From Acidobacteriota bacterium (GTDB taxonomy: Bacteria > Acidobacteriota > Terriglobia > Bryobacterales > UBA6623), in NCBI GenBank assembly GCA_016125275.1, contig WGMB01000003.1:434001-498000 (forward strand): 64,000 nucleotides of DNA, read 5' to 3'. Of the stretch, positions 1-8,914 are shown in pieces. Both the position numbers and the translations under genes were made by a program. Each line of letters opens with the position of its first letter. Positions within the stretch are counted from its first letter, which is position 1. The notes below the pieces were generated by a model. It made no database searches. It saw only the letters and a program-made list of their open reading frames with translations, and was not told the DNA's origin.

Positions 1-2
1 CC

Positions 3-1709
3 AACGCCGTCCTGCGGATCGTCGCCGCCCTCATACCGCTGGCCACCCTCGGCGTCGGCAAGCAGATCATCGACTTGGTCGTGCAGACGGCGCGCGGGGG
101 AGGGCCGATTCCTGACGACCTCTGGGCCTGGGTAGGCCTGGAGTTGGGGCTGGCTACCTTGGGAGCCGTCCTGGCCCGAGCCATCGACTATGTCGACAGC
201 CTGCTGGCGGACAAGTTCAGCCGCCATCTGAGCGTCCGCACCATGCGGCATGCCTCGCGCCTGGACTTGGCGAGCTACGAAGACCCCGTCTTCTACGACA
301 AGCTCGAGAGGGCTCGGGTGCAAGCGACTGACCGCCTGGGCATGATCCAGGCGATGGGCCGGCTGCTGCAACTCGTCGTCACCACGGTCAGTCTCTCGGC
401 CGGAATCCTCGTCTTTTCTCCCTGGCTGCTGGTCGTGCTCGTGGTCTGCGTTTTCCCGGCATTTCTCGGCGAGAGCCATTTCGCCTTCCTGGGCTACTCG
501 CTGAGCTTTCAGCAGACTCCCGTCCGGCGTCAGTTGGACTACCTGCGCGTGCTGGGGGCGAGCCGCGAGAGCGCCAAGGAACTCAAGCTGTTCGGTCTCA
601 GCGACGAGCTGACGGACCGCTTTCGGCGCCTCTCCGATCAGATCTTCGACCAGAATGTGGCGCTGGCCAAGCGGCGGCTTTGGGCCAGCTCGCTGCTGTC
701 CCTGCTCAGCATCGTCGGCTACTACGGCTGCTACGTCTGGGTGATCGCCCAAGCAGCGGCCGGAGAGATCACGGTAGGGTCGCTGACCTTCCTGGCCGGG
801 GCCATCGCCGGCGCCAGCGCCAACATTCAGTCGATCTTTTCGACGTTCTCGAGCATCGCCGACCAGGCTCTCTTCCTGACCGACCTGCTCGAGTTCTTCG
901 CCACCAAACCCACCATCCGTTCCAAGCCGGATGCCCTGCCGGCGCCGCGGCCCATTCGCGAGGGCTTCGTCTTCGACGACGTCTCGTTCTCCTACCCGGG
1001 CAACGACCGCATGGTACTCGACGGCTTGAGCTTCCGGCTCGAACCTGGGCAGCGGGTGGCTCTCATCGGCGAGAACGGCCAGGGTAAGACGACCATCGTC
1101 AAGCTCCTGACCCGCCTCTACGACCCCACCGCCGGACGCATCCTGCTCGACGGCGTGGATCTGCGCAACTACTCCACCGAGGATCTCTGCAAGCAGATCG
1201 GCGTGATCTTCCAGGACTTCATGCGCTACGAGATGACGGCCCTGGAGAACATCGCCGTCGGACGGATCGACGGCGCGGGCGATCGCGCCGAGATCGAGCG
1301 GGCCGCCCTCAAGAGCCGCGCTTCCGAGGTGATCGCCCGCCTGCCGAAAGGCTACGACCAGCTCCTGGGCCGCCGCTTCGAAGGCGGGTTGGACCTCTCC
1401 GGCGGCGAATGGCAAAAGATCGCGCTGGCGCGAGCGTATCTGCGCGACGCCCAGGTCCTGGTCCTGGACGAGCCCACGGCGGCCCTCGACGCCCGCTCCG
1501 AGTACGACGTCTTCCAGCGCTTCACCGAGCTGACCGAGGGCAAGATGGCGCTGTTGATCTCGCACCGGTTCTCCACGGTGCGGATGGCCGACGAGATCTT
1601 CGTCCTCGAGGACGGGCGCATCGTCGAGCGCGGCGACCACGACCGGCTGACAGCCGTCGGCGGGCGCTACGCGGACATGTTCGAGTTGCAGGCGGCCAGC
1701 TATCGCTAG
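3..1709 (+). CDS. ABC exporter, fused permease-ATPase, 5' end outside window
   Basis: Half-size ABC exporter with one membrane domain followed by one ATPase domain, in the inner membrane. The reading frame is open from base 3, so the TTG at 75 is not the true start; the first membrane helix (ALIPLATLGVG) lies before it. The membrane part ends near nt 920. The ATPase domain has Walker A GENGQGKTT (near nt 1070), signature LSGGEWQK (near nt 1397) and Walker B VLVLDEP (near nt 1456). The next gene starts 22 nt downstream and is a cyclic-glucan-synthase relative. Since ChvA/NdvA exporters carry cyclic beta-1,2-glucan in rhizobia, export of that enzyme's product is a reasonable inference. Sequence alone does not separate this from a peptide or lipid exporter. 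Confidence 0.85.
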   Translation, partial: NAVLRIVAALIPLATLGVGKQIIDLVVQTARGGGPIPDDLWAWVGLELGLATLGAVLARAIDYVDSLLADKFSRHLSVRTMRHASRLDLASYEDPVFYDKLERARVQATDRLGMIQAMGRLLQLVVTTVSLSAGILVFSPWLLVVLVVCVFPAFLGESHFAFLGYSLSFQQTPVRRQLDYLRVLGASRESAKELKLFGLSDELTDRFRRLSDQIFDQNVALAKRRLWASSLLSLLSIVGYYGCYVWVIAQAAAGEITVGSLTFLAGAIAGASANIQSIFSTFSSIADQALFLTDLLEFFATKPTIRSKPDALPAPRPIREGFVFDDVSFSYPGNDRMVLDGLSFRLEPGQRVALIGENGQGKTTIVKLLTRLYDPTAGRILLDGVDLRNYSTEDLCKQIGVIFQDFMRYEMTALENIAVGRIDGAGDRAEIERAALKSRASEVIARLPKGYDQLLGRRFEGGLDLSGGEWQKIALARAYLRDAQVLVLDEPTAALDARSEYDVFQRFTELTEGKMALLISHRFSTVRMADEIFVLEDGRIVERGDHDRLTAVGGRYADMFELQAASYR

Positions 1710-1731
1710 CCGGCCCGCCGGAGGATTCGTC

Positions 1732-4700
1732 TTGGATTTCACCGTCATCCGTCACCCTTCCGCTCCCGATCCCGCTTTGTCCGGGGCCGACGATCCCTCG
1801 AAGGCCTCGGCGGCGCGCTTGGCCGCGCGGGCGGCTGAAGATCGCCAAGCGTGGAAGCCTGTCACGCCGGAATCCGCGCGGCGCAAGCTCAGCGAAGCCG
1901 CCGCCACGGTGGACGCCGCCTGGGAGCGGGCGCGGCCAAGTCGCAGCGACCGGGACGCGGCGGCCCCGGATCAGGATCTGTGGCTGATTGAGAATCACCG
2001 GCTCATCGAAGCCGTAGTCAAAGACCTCGACCAGCTCCTGCGCGACCTTTCGCGACGACCACGACGCGATGAGGCCCGAAACTGGCTGACCCTCGAGGCC
2101 GCGGCCGGCTACATCGAAGCCGCCGGCGGCCGCTTCGATCCCGAAGGCGTCGAGGCTTACGTCCTGGCGGCGCAGAAGGGCCGGCCGTGGGACCTCCGCG
2201 AAGTCTGGTCGCTGAAGCCTGCCCTGCAACTGGCTTTGCTCGATCGGCTGGCTCGAGCGCTGCAGGACAAGAGCGAGGACGAAGCCGAGCCTGCGGCGGA
2301 GCGGGTTCGGCACTGCTTCACAAGCCTGATCCGCATTGAGCAGACCGATTGGGCGCGCCTCTATGAGAGTCTCAGCGAAGTCGAGCGCGTTCTGCGCCGC
2401 GAACCGGCTGACGTGTACCGCCGCATGGACGCCGAAACGAGGGAGCGTTACCGGGCTGCCGTGGCGCAACTCGCGGACCGCTCGACGCACAGCGAGGCGG
2501 AAGTGGCTCGTCGCGCCGTGGTCATGTCGGCCTCGGCACGAGCCAACCCCGCCCCGGACGCCCGCGCCGCCGAGCGCCGGGGCCACGTGGGCTACTACCT
2601 GATCGACGACGGCCGCGAGATGCTGGAGGCGGCCATCGGCTTTCGCCCCCGCCTGCGCGAACGCTTCCTGCGCCACCTGTTGCGGCAGCCCACAGCCTAC
2701 TACCTCACCGTGGTGGAGCTGATCGCTCTGGCAGTGATCCTGCTGCTGACCGGCGGTTCCGGCGACCTCAATCCCTCCTGGGCAATTCCGCTGTTGCTGC
2801 TGCTGCCTTCGCTCGATACGGCGATCGCCATCGCCAACCGGCTGGCGACGCTGCTGCTGCCCCCGCGCGTGCCGCCCAAGCTTGACTTCAGCGAAGGTGT
2901 AGCGGAGGACAGCAAGACGCTGGTGGCCGTCCCGACGCTGCTGCTCAACGAAGCCCAGGTCGAGGACATGGTCAGCCAGTTGGAGATCCGTTTCCTGGCC
3001 AATCGAGATCCGCAGATCGCCTTCGCCCTCATCACCGACGCGCCGGACTCGGACCGCGAGGTCGATGAGCATGACCGCTTGAGCGAGCTCTGCTCGACTC
3101 GCATCGAGGAGCTCAACCAGCGTCACGCGGAGGGCTCGCGGCAACCGTTCCTGCTGCTGCATCGCCGCCGACGCTACAACGAGAGCGAGAAGGCCTGGAT
3201 GGGCTGGGAGCGCAAGCGCGGCAAGCTCGTGGAGCTCAACGAGCTGCTGCTGGGCCGCTCCGATCAGTTTCCGATCAAGGTGGGCGATGTCAGGCAGTTG
3301 GAGGAGGTGCGCTACGTCATCACCCTCGACGCCGACACGCAGCTGCCGCGCGACGCCGCCCGGCGCCTGATCGGCGCCATGGCGCATCCCCTCAACCGGC
3401 CCGTCGTCGACCCGGATTCCGGCGTCGTCACCGAGGGCTATGCGCTCATCCAGCCCCGCATCGGCATCAGCGTACAATCGGCCACGCGGTCGCGGCTGGC
3501 GGCGGTCTTTTCGGGGGAGACCGGCTTCGACATCTACACGCGCGCCGTCTCGGAGACCTATCAGGATCTGTTCGGCGAAGGGATCTTCACGGGCAAGGGC
3601 ATCTACGAAGTCGAAACGTTCGAGCAAGTGTTGCGTGACCGCTTTCCCGCCAACGCCCTGCTGAGCCACGACCTGATCGAAGGCATCCACGTGCGTTGCG
3701 CGCTGTCGTCGGACATCGAGCTGATCGACGACTACCCTTCCCGCTTCGACGCCTTCGTCAAGCGCAAGCACCGCTGGGTGCGGGGTGACTGGCAGATCCT
3801 GCGCTGGCTGTTCGCACGGGTTCCAAACGGGCGGGGCGAGTGGTCGCCGAACCCCTTGTCGACGATCTCGCGCTGGAAGATCTTCGACAATCTGAGGCGC
3901 AGCCTGCAGGACTCGGCGATCTTCGCGCTGCTGGTCTGCGGCTGGCTGTTCCTGCCCGGCGGAGCTCCGTTCTGGACTGTCGCCGTCCTGATCCTGTTCG
4001 CGCTGCCCGGCTACTGCAATCTGGCGCTGACGATGCTGGGCCTGCCGTGGGCCCACAACAAGCGCTCCGCGCTGCGAGGGTCTTTGGAGGCGTTCGCGGA
4101 GAACCAGATGCATGTCTTCCTCTTTCTGGCCTTCCTGCCGTTCCAAACGCTGCTGATGCTGGACGCCATCGCGCGGACAATCCGCCGGGTTTATGTGACG
4201 CGCAGGCGGCTGCTGGAGTGGCAGACCGCGGCCGAAGCCGAGATGGGCCGCCCGCGGCGGGGACCCGTCGAGAAGTACGTGGACGCCTCGGCCTGGGTCG
4301 CAGTAGCCGTGGCGGCGGTGATCGCTTTGGTCCGGCCGGAATCGTTGTGGGCCGCTTGGCCGTTGCTGGCCCTGTGGATCCTGCTCAAGCCCATGACGCG
4401 TTGGCTCGACAGCGCCCCAGCCCCGGCGCGCCCGTCGTCGCTGCCGCGCGATGCGCGCTTCCTACGGGATCAGGCCCTGCTGCAGTGGCGCTTCTTTGAC
4501 GACAACTGCACCGCCGAGGACAATTGGCTGATCCCGGACAGCGTCCAGGAGTCGCCCGCTCTGGTCGTCCACCGGACGTCTCCCACCAACGTCGGACTGC
4601 TGCTCAACGCGCGCTTGGCGGCGCATGAGCTCGGGTTCGCCACGCTGCCGGAAACAGTCGACCGCATCGAGGCCACCCTGGCGACCATGGAGCGCATGGA

Positions 4701-6174
4701 GCGACCGCATGGGCACTTGCTCAACTGGTACGACACCCGGACACTGCAGCCGGCCCCGCCCTACTTCATCTCGACCGTGGACAGCGGCAACTTGGCGGGC
4801 TGTCTGTGGGCCCTGAAGCAAGGGCTGCTCGAGATGGTGGAGCGGCCGGCGGTATCGCCGGAAGCCGCCGAGGGCCTCACCGACGTCGCTCGGGCCCTGG
4901 CCGGCTCGCTCGAATCGCCTCCGGCCGACTTTCTGCCACGGTTCGCTGCGGCGGCCGAGGTTTGGCGCGCAGGCGGTTCGGAGAGCTCAGACCCGTTCCG
5001 CGAGATGCTGACGCTGGTGGAGAGCGCCGGCAAGGCCTCCACTCCGGCCAACGTGGAGGGCGAGTATTGGCGACGCCGCGCCACGGATCGCGTCCTCGGT
5101 CTCCGGCTCGCCATCCGCGATCTGGCGCCTTGGCTGGACCCGTCGATACGGCAGGCGCTGGAAGCGTCCGGAATCCAGCTTCCCGGCGATATCACGGCGA
5201 CCAGTCTGGCGCGGACGCCGGCCGTGCTGAAGTCGCTGATCGCCGAGGCGCGTAGCGTCGACGCCGACGACGAGCTCCTGTTCGGTCTGCTGCAATGCTG
5301 CCGCAACGCCGCCGGTTTGGTCGAACGCATCCATGACCTCGCCGACCGCGCTGACGCTTTGGCGACGGCGATGGACTTCAGCATCCTGCTCAACCGCGAC
5401 CGCAAGCTGCTGTCGGTCGGCTACGACGTCTCCACCGGCTTGCTCGAGCGGAGTTGCTACGACCTGCTGGCCTCGGAGGCCCGCATGGCCGTGTTCGTGG
5501 CGCTGGCCAACGGCTTGGTTCCTCAGGAGACTTGGTTCCGCCTCGGCCGGGCGCACGTTCGCGTGGGCAACCAGTGCGTGCTGGCCTCCTGGACCGGCAC
5601 CCTGTTCGAGTACCTGATGCCCCTGCTGTGGATGCGCTCGTATCCGCACACGCTGATCGACAGCAGCGTGCGCGCGGTGGTGGAGGTGCAGAAGCGCGCC
5701 GCGGCGCGCCAAGGAGCACCGTGGGGCGTCTCCGAGGCCGCCTACGGCCGCCGGGACCAGCACGGCTTCTACCAGTACCACGCCTTTGGGCTGCCGTCGG
5801 TCGCCCTCAAGGAGACGCTGCCGCCCGACCTGCCGCGCTGGGTGGCGGCGCCCTACGCGCTCTACCTGGGGTTGCAGATCGACCCCGGCGCGGCTCTCGA
5901 GAGCCTGCAATCCATCCACGAGAGCGGCTGGAGCGGGCGGTATGGGCTGTATGAGTCGATCGAGTTCGAGCAGGAGAGCTCAGAGGGGAGGCCGATCCGG
6001 TCCTGGATGGCTCACCACCAGGGAATGGCCTTGGTAGCCGTCTGCAACGTTTTGCACGGCTACCCCTTCCGGCGCTGGTTCCACGCCGAGCCCAGCGTGA
6101 GCGCGGCGGAGTTGCTGCTGCACGAGCGCATTCCCAGCTCCCTGGCGGCGGAGGCCGAGGAGCGGGCGGCATGA
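1732..6174 (+). CDS. Cyclic beta-1,2-glucan synthase-like GT84/glucoamylase-domain protein without GH94
   Basis: 1480-residue membrane glycosyltransferase resembling NdvB/ChvB. The start is TTG at 1732, supported by GGAGG seven bases upstream. Order: soluble N-terminal region (to about 300), two membrane segments, GT84 catalytic region with DADTQLP (about 534-540) and HRWVRGDWQ (about 680), three further membrane stretches (to about 900), then the glucoamylase-like domain (about 920-1460) ending with SWMAHHQGMAL. In NdvB, the glucans are built by the GT domain, and a C-terminal GH94 phosphorylase controls chain length; full proteins are about 2800 residues. Here a clean stop follows the glucoamylase-like domain and no GH94 gene follows, so product size control must differ or reside elsewhere. 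It is probably co-transcribed with the upstream exporter and the downstream MBL gene. Confidence 0.85.
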   Translation: MDFTVIRHPSAPDPALSGADDPSKASAARLAARAAEDRQAWKPVTPESARRKLSEAAATVDAAWERARPSRSDRDAAAPDQDLWLIENHRLIEAVVKDLDQLLRDLSRRPRRDEARNWLTLEAAAGYIEAAGGRFDPEGVEAYVLAAQKGRPWDLREVWSLKPALQLALLDRLARALQDKSEDEAEPAAERVRHCFTSLIRIEQTDWARLYESLSEVERVLRREPADVYRRMDAETRERYRAAVAQLADRSTHSEAEVARRAVVMSASARANPAPDARAAERRGHVGYYLIDDGREMLEAAIGFRPRLRERFLRHLLRQPTAYYLTVVELIALAVILLLTGGSGDLNPSWAIPLLLLLPSLDTAIAIANRLATLLLPPRVPPKLDFSEGVAEDSKTLVAVPTLLLNEAQVEDMVSQLEIRFLANRDPQIAFALITDAPDSDREVDEHDRLSELCSTRIEELNQRHAEGSRQPFLLLHRRRRYNESEKAWMGWERKRGKLVELNELLLGRSDQFPIKVGDVRQLEEVRYVITLDADTQLPRDAARRLIGAMAHPLNRPVVDPDSGVVTEGYALIQPRIGISVQSATRSRLAAVFSGETGFDIYTRAVSETYQDLFGEGIFTGKGIYEVETFEQVLRDRFPANALLSHDLIEGIHVRCALSSDIELIDDYPSRFDAFVKRKHRWVRGDWQILRWLFARVPNGRGEWSPNPLSTISRWKIFDNLRRSLQDSAIFALLVCGWLFLPGGAPFWTVAVLILFALPGYCNLALTMLGLPWAHNKRSALRGSLEAFAENQMHVFLFLAFLPFQTLLMLDAIARTIRRVYVTRRRLLEWQTAAEAEMGRPRRGPVEKYVDASAWVAVAVAAVIALVRPESLWAAWPLLALWILLKPMTRWLDSAPAPARPSSLPRDARFLRDQALLQWRFFDDNCTAEDNWLIPDSVQESPALVVHRTSPTNVGLLLNARLAAHELGFATLPETVDRIEATLATMERMERPHGHLLNWYDTRTLQPAPPYFISTVDSGNLAGCLWALKQGLLEMVERPAVSPEAAEGLTDVARALAGSLESPPADFLPRFAAAAEVWRAGGSESSDPFREMLTLVESAGKASTPANVEGEYWRRRATDRVLGLRLAIRDLAPWLDPSIRQALEASGIQLPGDITATSLARTPAVLKSLIAEARSVDADDELLFGLLQCCRNAAGLVERIHDLADRADALATAMDFSILLNRDRKLLSVGYDVSTGLLERSCYDLLASEARMAVFVALANGLVPQETWFRLGRAHVRVGNQCVLASWTGTLFEYLMPLLWMRSYPHTLIDSSVRAVVEVQKRAAARQGAPWGVSEAAYGRRDQHGFYQYHAFGLPSVALKETLPPDLPRWVAAPYALYLGLQIDPGAALESLQSIHESGWSGRYGLYESIEFEQESSEGRPIRSWMAHHQGMALVAVCNVLHGYPFRRWFHAEPSVSAAELLLHERIPSSLAAEAEERAA

Positions 6175-6209
6175 AGCGAGCTGCCGGCGCTTCGTGTACC
6201 TTAGGGGGC

Positions 6210-6923
6210 ATGCGCATGCTTGCCGCTCTCCCCCTGCTCGTTTGCCTGGCAGCCCCCGTTTGGGCCGCCGACACGCTCTCCACCAGCGCCGGTGGCGTGA
6301 AGATCACCCCGGTTCGTCATGGAACCGTACTGCTCGAGATCGGCGGCAAGGCTTGGTACGTCGACCCCTGGAGCCAAGCGGACTTCTCGAGCCTGCCGAA
6401 GGCTGACGTCATTCTGATCACCGACGTCCATGGCGACCACATGGACCCCGAAGCGATCGCCAAGATTCGCAAGCCGTCGACGGTCATCGTAGCCCCGGCC
6501 GCGGTCGCCCAAACCGTGACCGACGCGAAAACGCTCGCCAACGGCAAGTCCATGACGCTGGAAGGCGTGAAGATCGAAGCGATCCCGATGTACAACCTGC
6601 AGCGCGGCCCCGAGCCCGGCAAGCTCTTCCACGACAAGGGCCGCGGCAACGGCTACGTGCTCAACGTGGGCGGCAAGCGGATCTACTTCTCCGGCGACAC
6701 CGAAGTGACCCCGGAGATGAAGGCTCTGAAGAACATCGACGTGGCGTTCGTCTGCATGAACCTGCCCTACACGATGCCTCCGGACGAGGCCGCCGCGGGC
6801 GTCAAGGCTTTTGCGCCCAAGGTCGTCTACCCCTACCACTACCGGGGCTCGGACTTGGCGGTCTTCGAGAACGCCCTCAAAGGCTCGGGCATCGAGGTCC
6901 GCCTGCGCGGCTGGTACGAGTAG
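6210..6923 (+). CDS. Secreted MBL-fold (UlaG-like) metal-dependent hydrolase
   Basis: A 237-residue protein with a signal peptide (MRMLAALPLLVCLAAPVWA) and a metallo-beta-lactamase fold. The metal motif reads TDVHGDHMD, so the first His of HxHxDH is Asp; GDTE and YPYHYRG supply later conserved positions. An in-frame ATG at 6171 overlaps the previous stop codon, but it would place a poor leader before the signal peptide. ATG 6210 or 6216 is preferred; AGGGGG lies seven bases before 6216. A TACCTT box at 6197-6202 could give a very short leader. Substrate unknown. It is the last gene of the exporter/glucan-synthase group and is followed by a strong hairpin. Confidence 0.75.
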   Translation: MRMLAALPLLVCLAAPVWAADTLSTSAGGVKITPVRHGTVLLEIGGKAWYVDPWSQADFSSLPKADVILITDVHGDHMDPEAIAKIRKPSTVIVAPAAVAQTVTDAKTLANGKSMTLEGVKIEAIPMYNLQRGPEPGKLFHDKGRGNGYVLNVGGKRIYFSGDTEVTPEMKALKNIDVAFVCMNLPYTMPPDEAAAGVKAFAPKVVYPYHYRGSDLAVFENALKGSGIEVRLRGWYE

Positions 6924-6945
6924 CCGGAAAGGGGCGGAAACGAAA

Positions 6946-6977
6946 GAAGCCCCAGCCGGCAGCGGCTGGGGCTTCTC
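6946..6977. terminator. Bidirectional hairpin terminator between convergent genes
   Basis: A perfect 13-bp stem (6946-6958 with 6965-6977, core AAGCCCCAGCC) encloses the six-base loop GGCAGC. It lies between the convergent MBL and sulfatase-like genes. T-rich but imperfect tracts lie on both sides, so it can serve both strands. Confidence 0.75.
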
Positions 6978-7008
6978 TGCTTTCGATACTCGGCTCTCGG
7001 GAGCCCGT

Positions 7009-8412
7009 TTACTGAATGTAGCCGAGGCTCTTGAGCGCTTCCTTGTCGCGATCGGTCATGCGGTTCTCGCCGTCGCCGAGGTCCGTGGACTTGTACCACT
7101 TCGCCAGCGCCTCTTCTTCCTTCTGGTAGGCCCTCTCGTCGTCGTCGGGCTTGAGCGGGCTGTTCTCGAAGGGGTCCTTGGCGAGGTCGAAGATCTGCAT
7201 GTTCTTGTCATCCGGCTTCCAGATGACCTTGCGGTCTCCGGTGCGGTAGCCGACGAACTCGGGGAAGTTCAGCTCGCGCAGCCACATCTTCGATAGCCAG
7301 GTCGGCATCACCCACTTCTGGCCCGAGAACGCCACGTAGCGCACGGTCCGCTCGGGGATCGACGAACCTTCCAGGATGTTGTCCGCCAGGCTGCGCCCGA
7401 CGTACTCGGTGGGGACCTGCGCTTCCGGGTTGGCCCGCTTTACGGTCAGATCCACGATCGTCGGCAGCAGATCCAGCGTGCTGACCTTGGTCTCGACCAC
7501 CTTGCCGCCCTCGATCGTGCCCGGCATGCGGAAGATCATTGGGATGTGGACGACGTTCTCGTAGAGCGACGAGCTGTGGCCTTGGTAGTTCCGCTCGCCG
7601 ATGCTCTCGCCGTGGTCGGCGACCAGCACCACCAGGGTGTTCTCCTTCAGGCCCATGCCGTCGAGAGAGTCCACCAGCTTGCCCACCCAGTGGTCGGTAT
7701 AGAGGATCTCGCTGTTGTAGGCCTTCAAGTTTTCCGGCACCACCGCCTGGCCGCGGTCCTTGGTGTGGTCGGGCTCGCCGGTCGTCTTGGTGACCTCGAA
7801 CTCCTTGCGGAAGTCGTAGGGCGAGTGCGGATCGAAGAAGTGGACCCAAGCGAAGAACGGACCTTCCTTGTGCGCCTCGATCCACTTGATCGCCCGCGGG
7901 GCCACGTCCTCGGCGTAGCGCATCGAGTTGATCATCTGGTAGCTGCGGCTCAAGTCCTCGTCATAGGTGTCGAAGAACGCGTCGAGCTTCGTCAGCCGCT
8001 TCGTCAGAGGCCAAGCGCTCACGAAGGCCCCGTTCTGGTAGTGGTGCCGCTGCAAGATCTGCGGCAGGAACAGGAATTTTGAGTCCGCCGGCACGGCGAA
8101 AGCGTTCAGTTTCGCGCCGTGCTCCTGCGGGTAACGGCTGCAAAACATCGAATAGTGCGAGGGAGCCGTCCGCGAGGTCACCGTGTAGGCGTTGGCGTAA
8201 CGCACGCCTTCCCCGGCGAGGCGGTCAATGTTAGGGCTGGTTTCGAGGTGATATCCCCAGGATGAGAGGTGATCTGCGCGCAGGGTGTCGATCGTAATGA
8301 ACAACACATTGGGCAGCTTCTCCTTGGGCGTTTCCGGGGCGGCGCCGATCGAGAAGGTAACGACCAGGGCGGCGAAGACGAGCAGTAGATACGGAGCGGT
8401 ATGTCGTCGCAC
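7009..8412 (-). CDS. Sulfatase-family (alkaline phosphatase superfamily) hydrolase
   Basis: A 467-residue protein with one N-terminal hydrophobic segment (YLLLVFAALVVTFSIGAA), so lipid-anchored, membrane-tethered or secreted. The sulfatase domain starts with NVLFITIDTLRADHLSSWGY (first metal site) and has LVVLVADHGES (later metal site). The activation motif expected as CxPxR in true sulfatases reads TSRTAPSHYSM, with no Cys or Ser in the formylglycine position; a Thr probably occupies the nucleophile site, as in many phosphatase or phosphotransferase relatives. The GTG at 8412 is chosen because the upstream extension (to 8514) is basic and proline-rich and a TACAAT box ends only six bases before it. 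Substrate cannot be read from sequence. Confidence 0.75.
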   Translation of the reverse strand: MRRHTAPYLLLVFAALVVTFSIGAAPETPKEKLPNVLFITIDTLRADHLSSWGYHLETSPNIDRLAGEGVRYANAYTVTSRTAPSHYSMFCSRYPQEHGAKLNAFAVPADSKFLFLPQILQRHHYQNGAFVSAWPLTKRLTKLDAFFDTYDEDLSRSYQMINSMRYAEDVAPRAIKWIEAHKEGPFFAWVHFFDPHSPYDFRKEFEVTKTTGEPDHTKDRGQAVVPENLKAYNSEILYTDHWVGKLVDSLDGMGLKENTLVVLVADHGESIGERNYQGHSSSLYENVVHIPMIFRMPGTIEGGKVVETKVSTLDLLPTIVDLTVKRANPEAQVPTEYVGRSLADNILEGSSIPERTVRYVAFSGQKWVMPTWLSKMWLRELNFPEFVGYRTGDRKVIWKPDDKNMQIFDLAKDPFENSPLKPDDDERAYQKEEEALAKWYKSTDLGDGENRMTDRDKEALKSLGYIQ

Positions 8413-8418
8413 CTTTCG

Positions 8419-8448
8419 ATTGTACCGTGCCGCCGTCGGAGGGGTCAG
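8419..8448 (-). promoter_or_regulatory. Putative promoter of the sulfatase-like gene
   Basis: On the minus strand CTGACC (8448-8443) and TACAAT (8424-8419) are separated by 18 bases. The predicted start point falls at or next to the GTG at 8412, which would make the message leaderless or nearly so. Inference from motif spacing only. Confidence 0.4.
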
Positions 8449-8510
8449 CGGCGAGTAAGGCGAGGTCGGCTCCCCTCGTCCAACCTCGCCTCGCCGCGTC
8501 GCCCGAGGCC

Positions 8511-8738
8511 TCAAGCCTGAAAGGCGCCGTGGCCGTTGTCTTTGCCGCGCCCCGACTTGTAGATCGGGCGGTTGGGATCGGTGCGCCGCGGACGGACCTT
8601 CCGCGGCGGGTCTTCCGCCAGAGCTTCCACCTGCTCAATGGCGGAATCGAGTAGCGCGAGCTCGTCACGCAACTCCGAGATGGCCTTGTAGATCAATTCG
8701 GTAGCAATTTCAGACTGAGCGTACTTTTTCATCAGCAT
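8511..8738 (-). CDS. Small hypothetical protein, 75 residues
   Basis: I do not recognise a family. ATG 8738 is chosen over the upstream ATG at 8798 because GGGGAG sits eight bases before it. The first 45 residues look like a charged helical segment (SEIATELIYKAISELRDELALLDSAIEQ), followed by a basic proline-containing tail (DPPRKVRPRRTDPNRP). There is no signal peptide or membrane segment, so it is probably cytoplasmic. It lies between the terminator of the large haem protein gene and the sulfatase-like gene, and may be transcribed alone or with the latter. Confidence 0.6.
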   Translation of the reverse strand: MLMKKYAQSEIATELIYKAISELRDELALLDSAIEQVEALAEDPPRKVRPRRTDPNRPIYKSGRGKDNGHGAFQA

Positions 8739-8845
8739 TCTGTTTTCTCCCCTGCGGGGTCGGAATCGACTACCTGCCATCTGCATGTACGAGGCCAAAG
8801 CGACGAACGGATGGCAAAGCCCTCACGAAATGCTGAATTCGTTGA

Positions 8846-8893
8846 GAAAAAGCAACAGCGCGCAGGCGGACGGGCCGCACTGCGCGCTGTTGC
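8846..8893 (-). terminator. Rho-independent terminator after the 1602-residue protein
   Basis: A 14-bp perfect stem (8852-8865 with 8880-8893, GCAACAGCGCGCAG and its complement) with a 14-base loop. On the minus strand it is followed at once by five T residues. It lies 22 bases after the stop of the large minus-strand gene. Confidence 0.85.
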
Positions 8894-8914
8894 GTGAGAC
8901 AACCGGTGAGACAG

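Noticed and set aside
1522-4146. An 874-codon open frame on the minus strand opposite the glucan synthase gene
   Set aside because: Shadow frame of the GT84 gene, with no recognisable domain or ribosome site.
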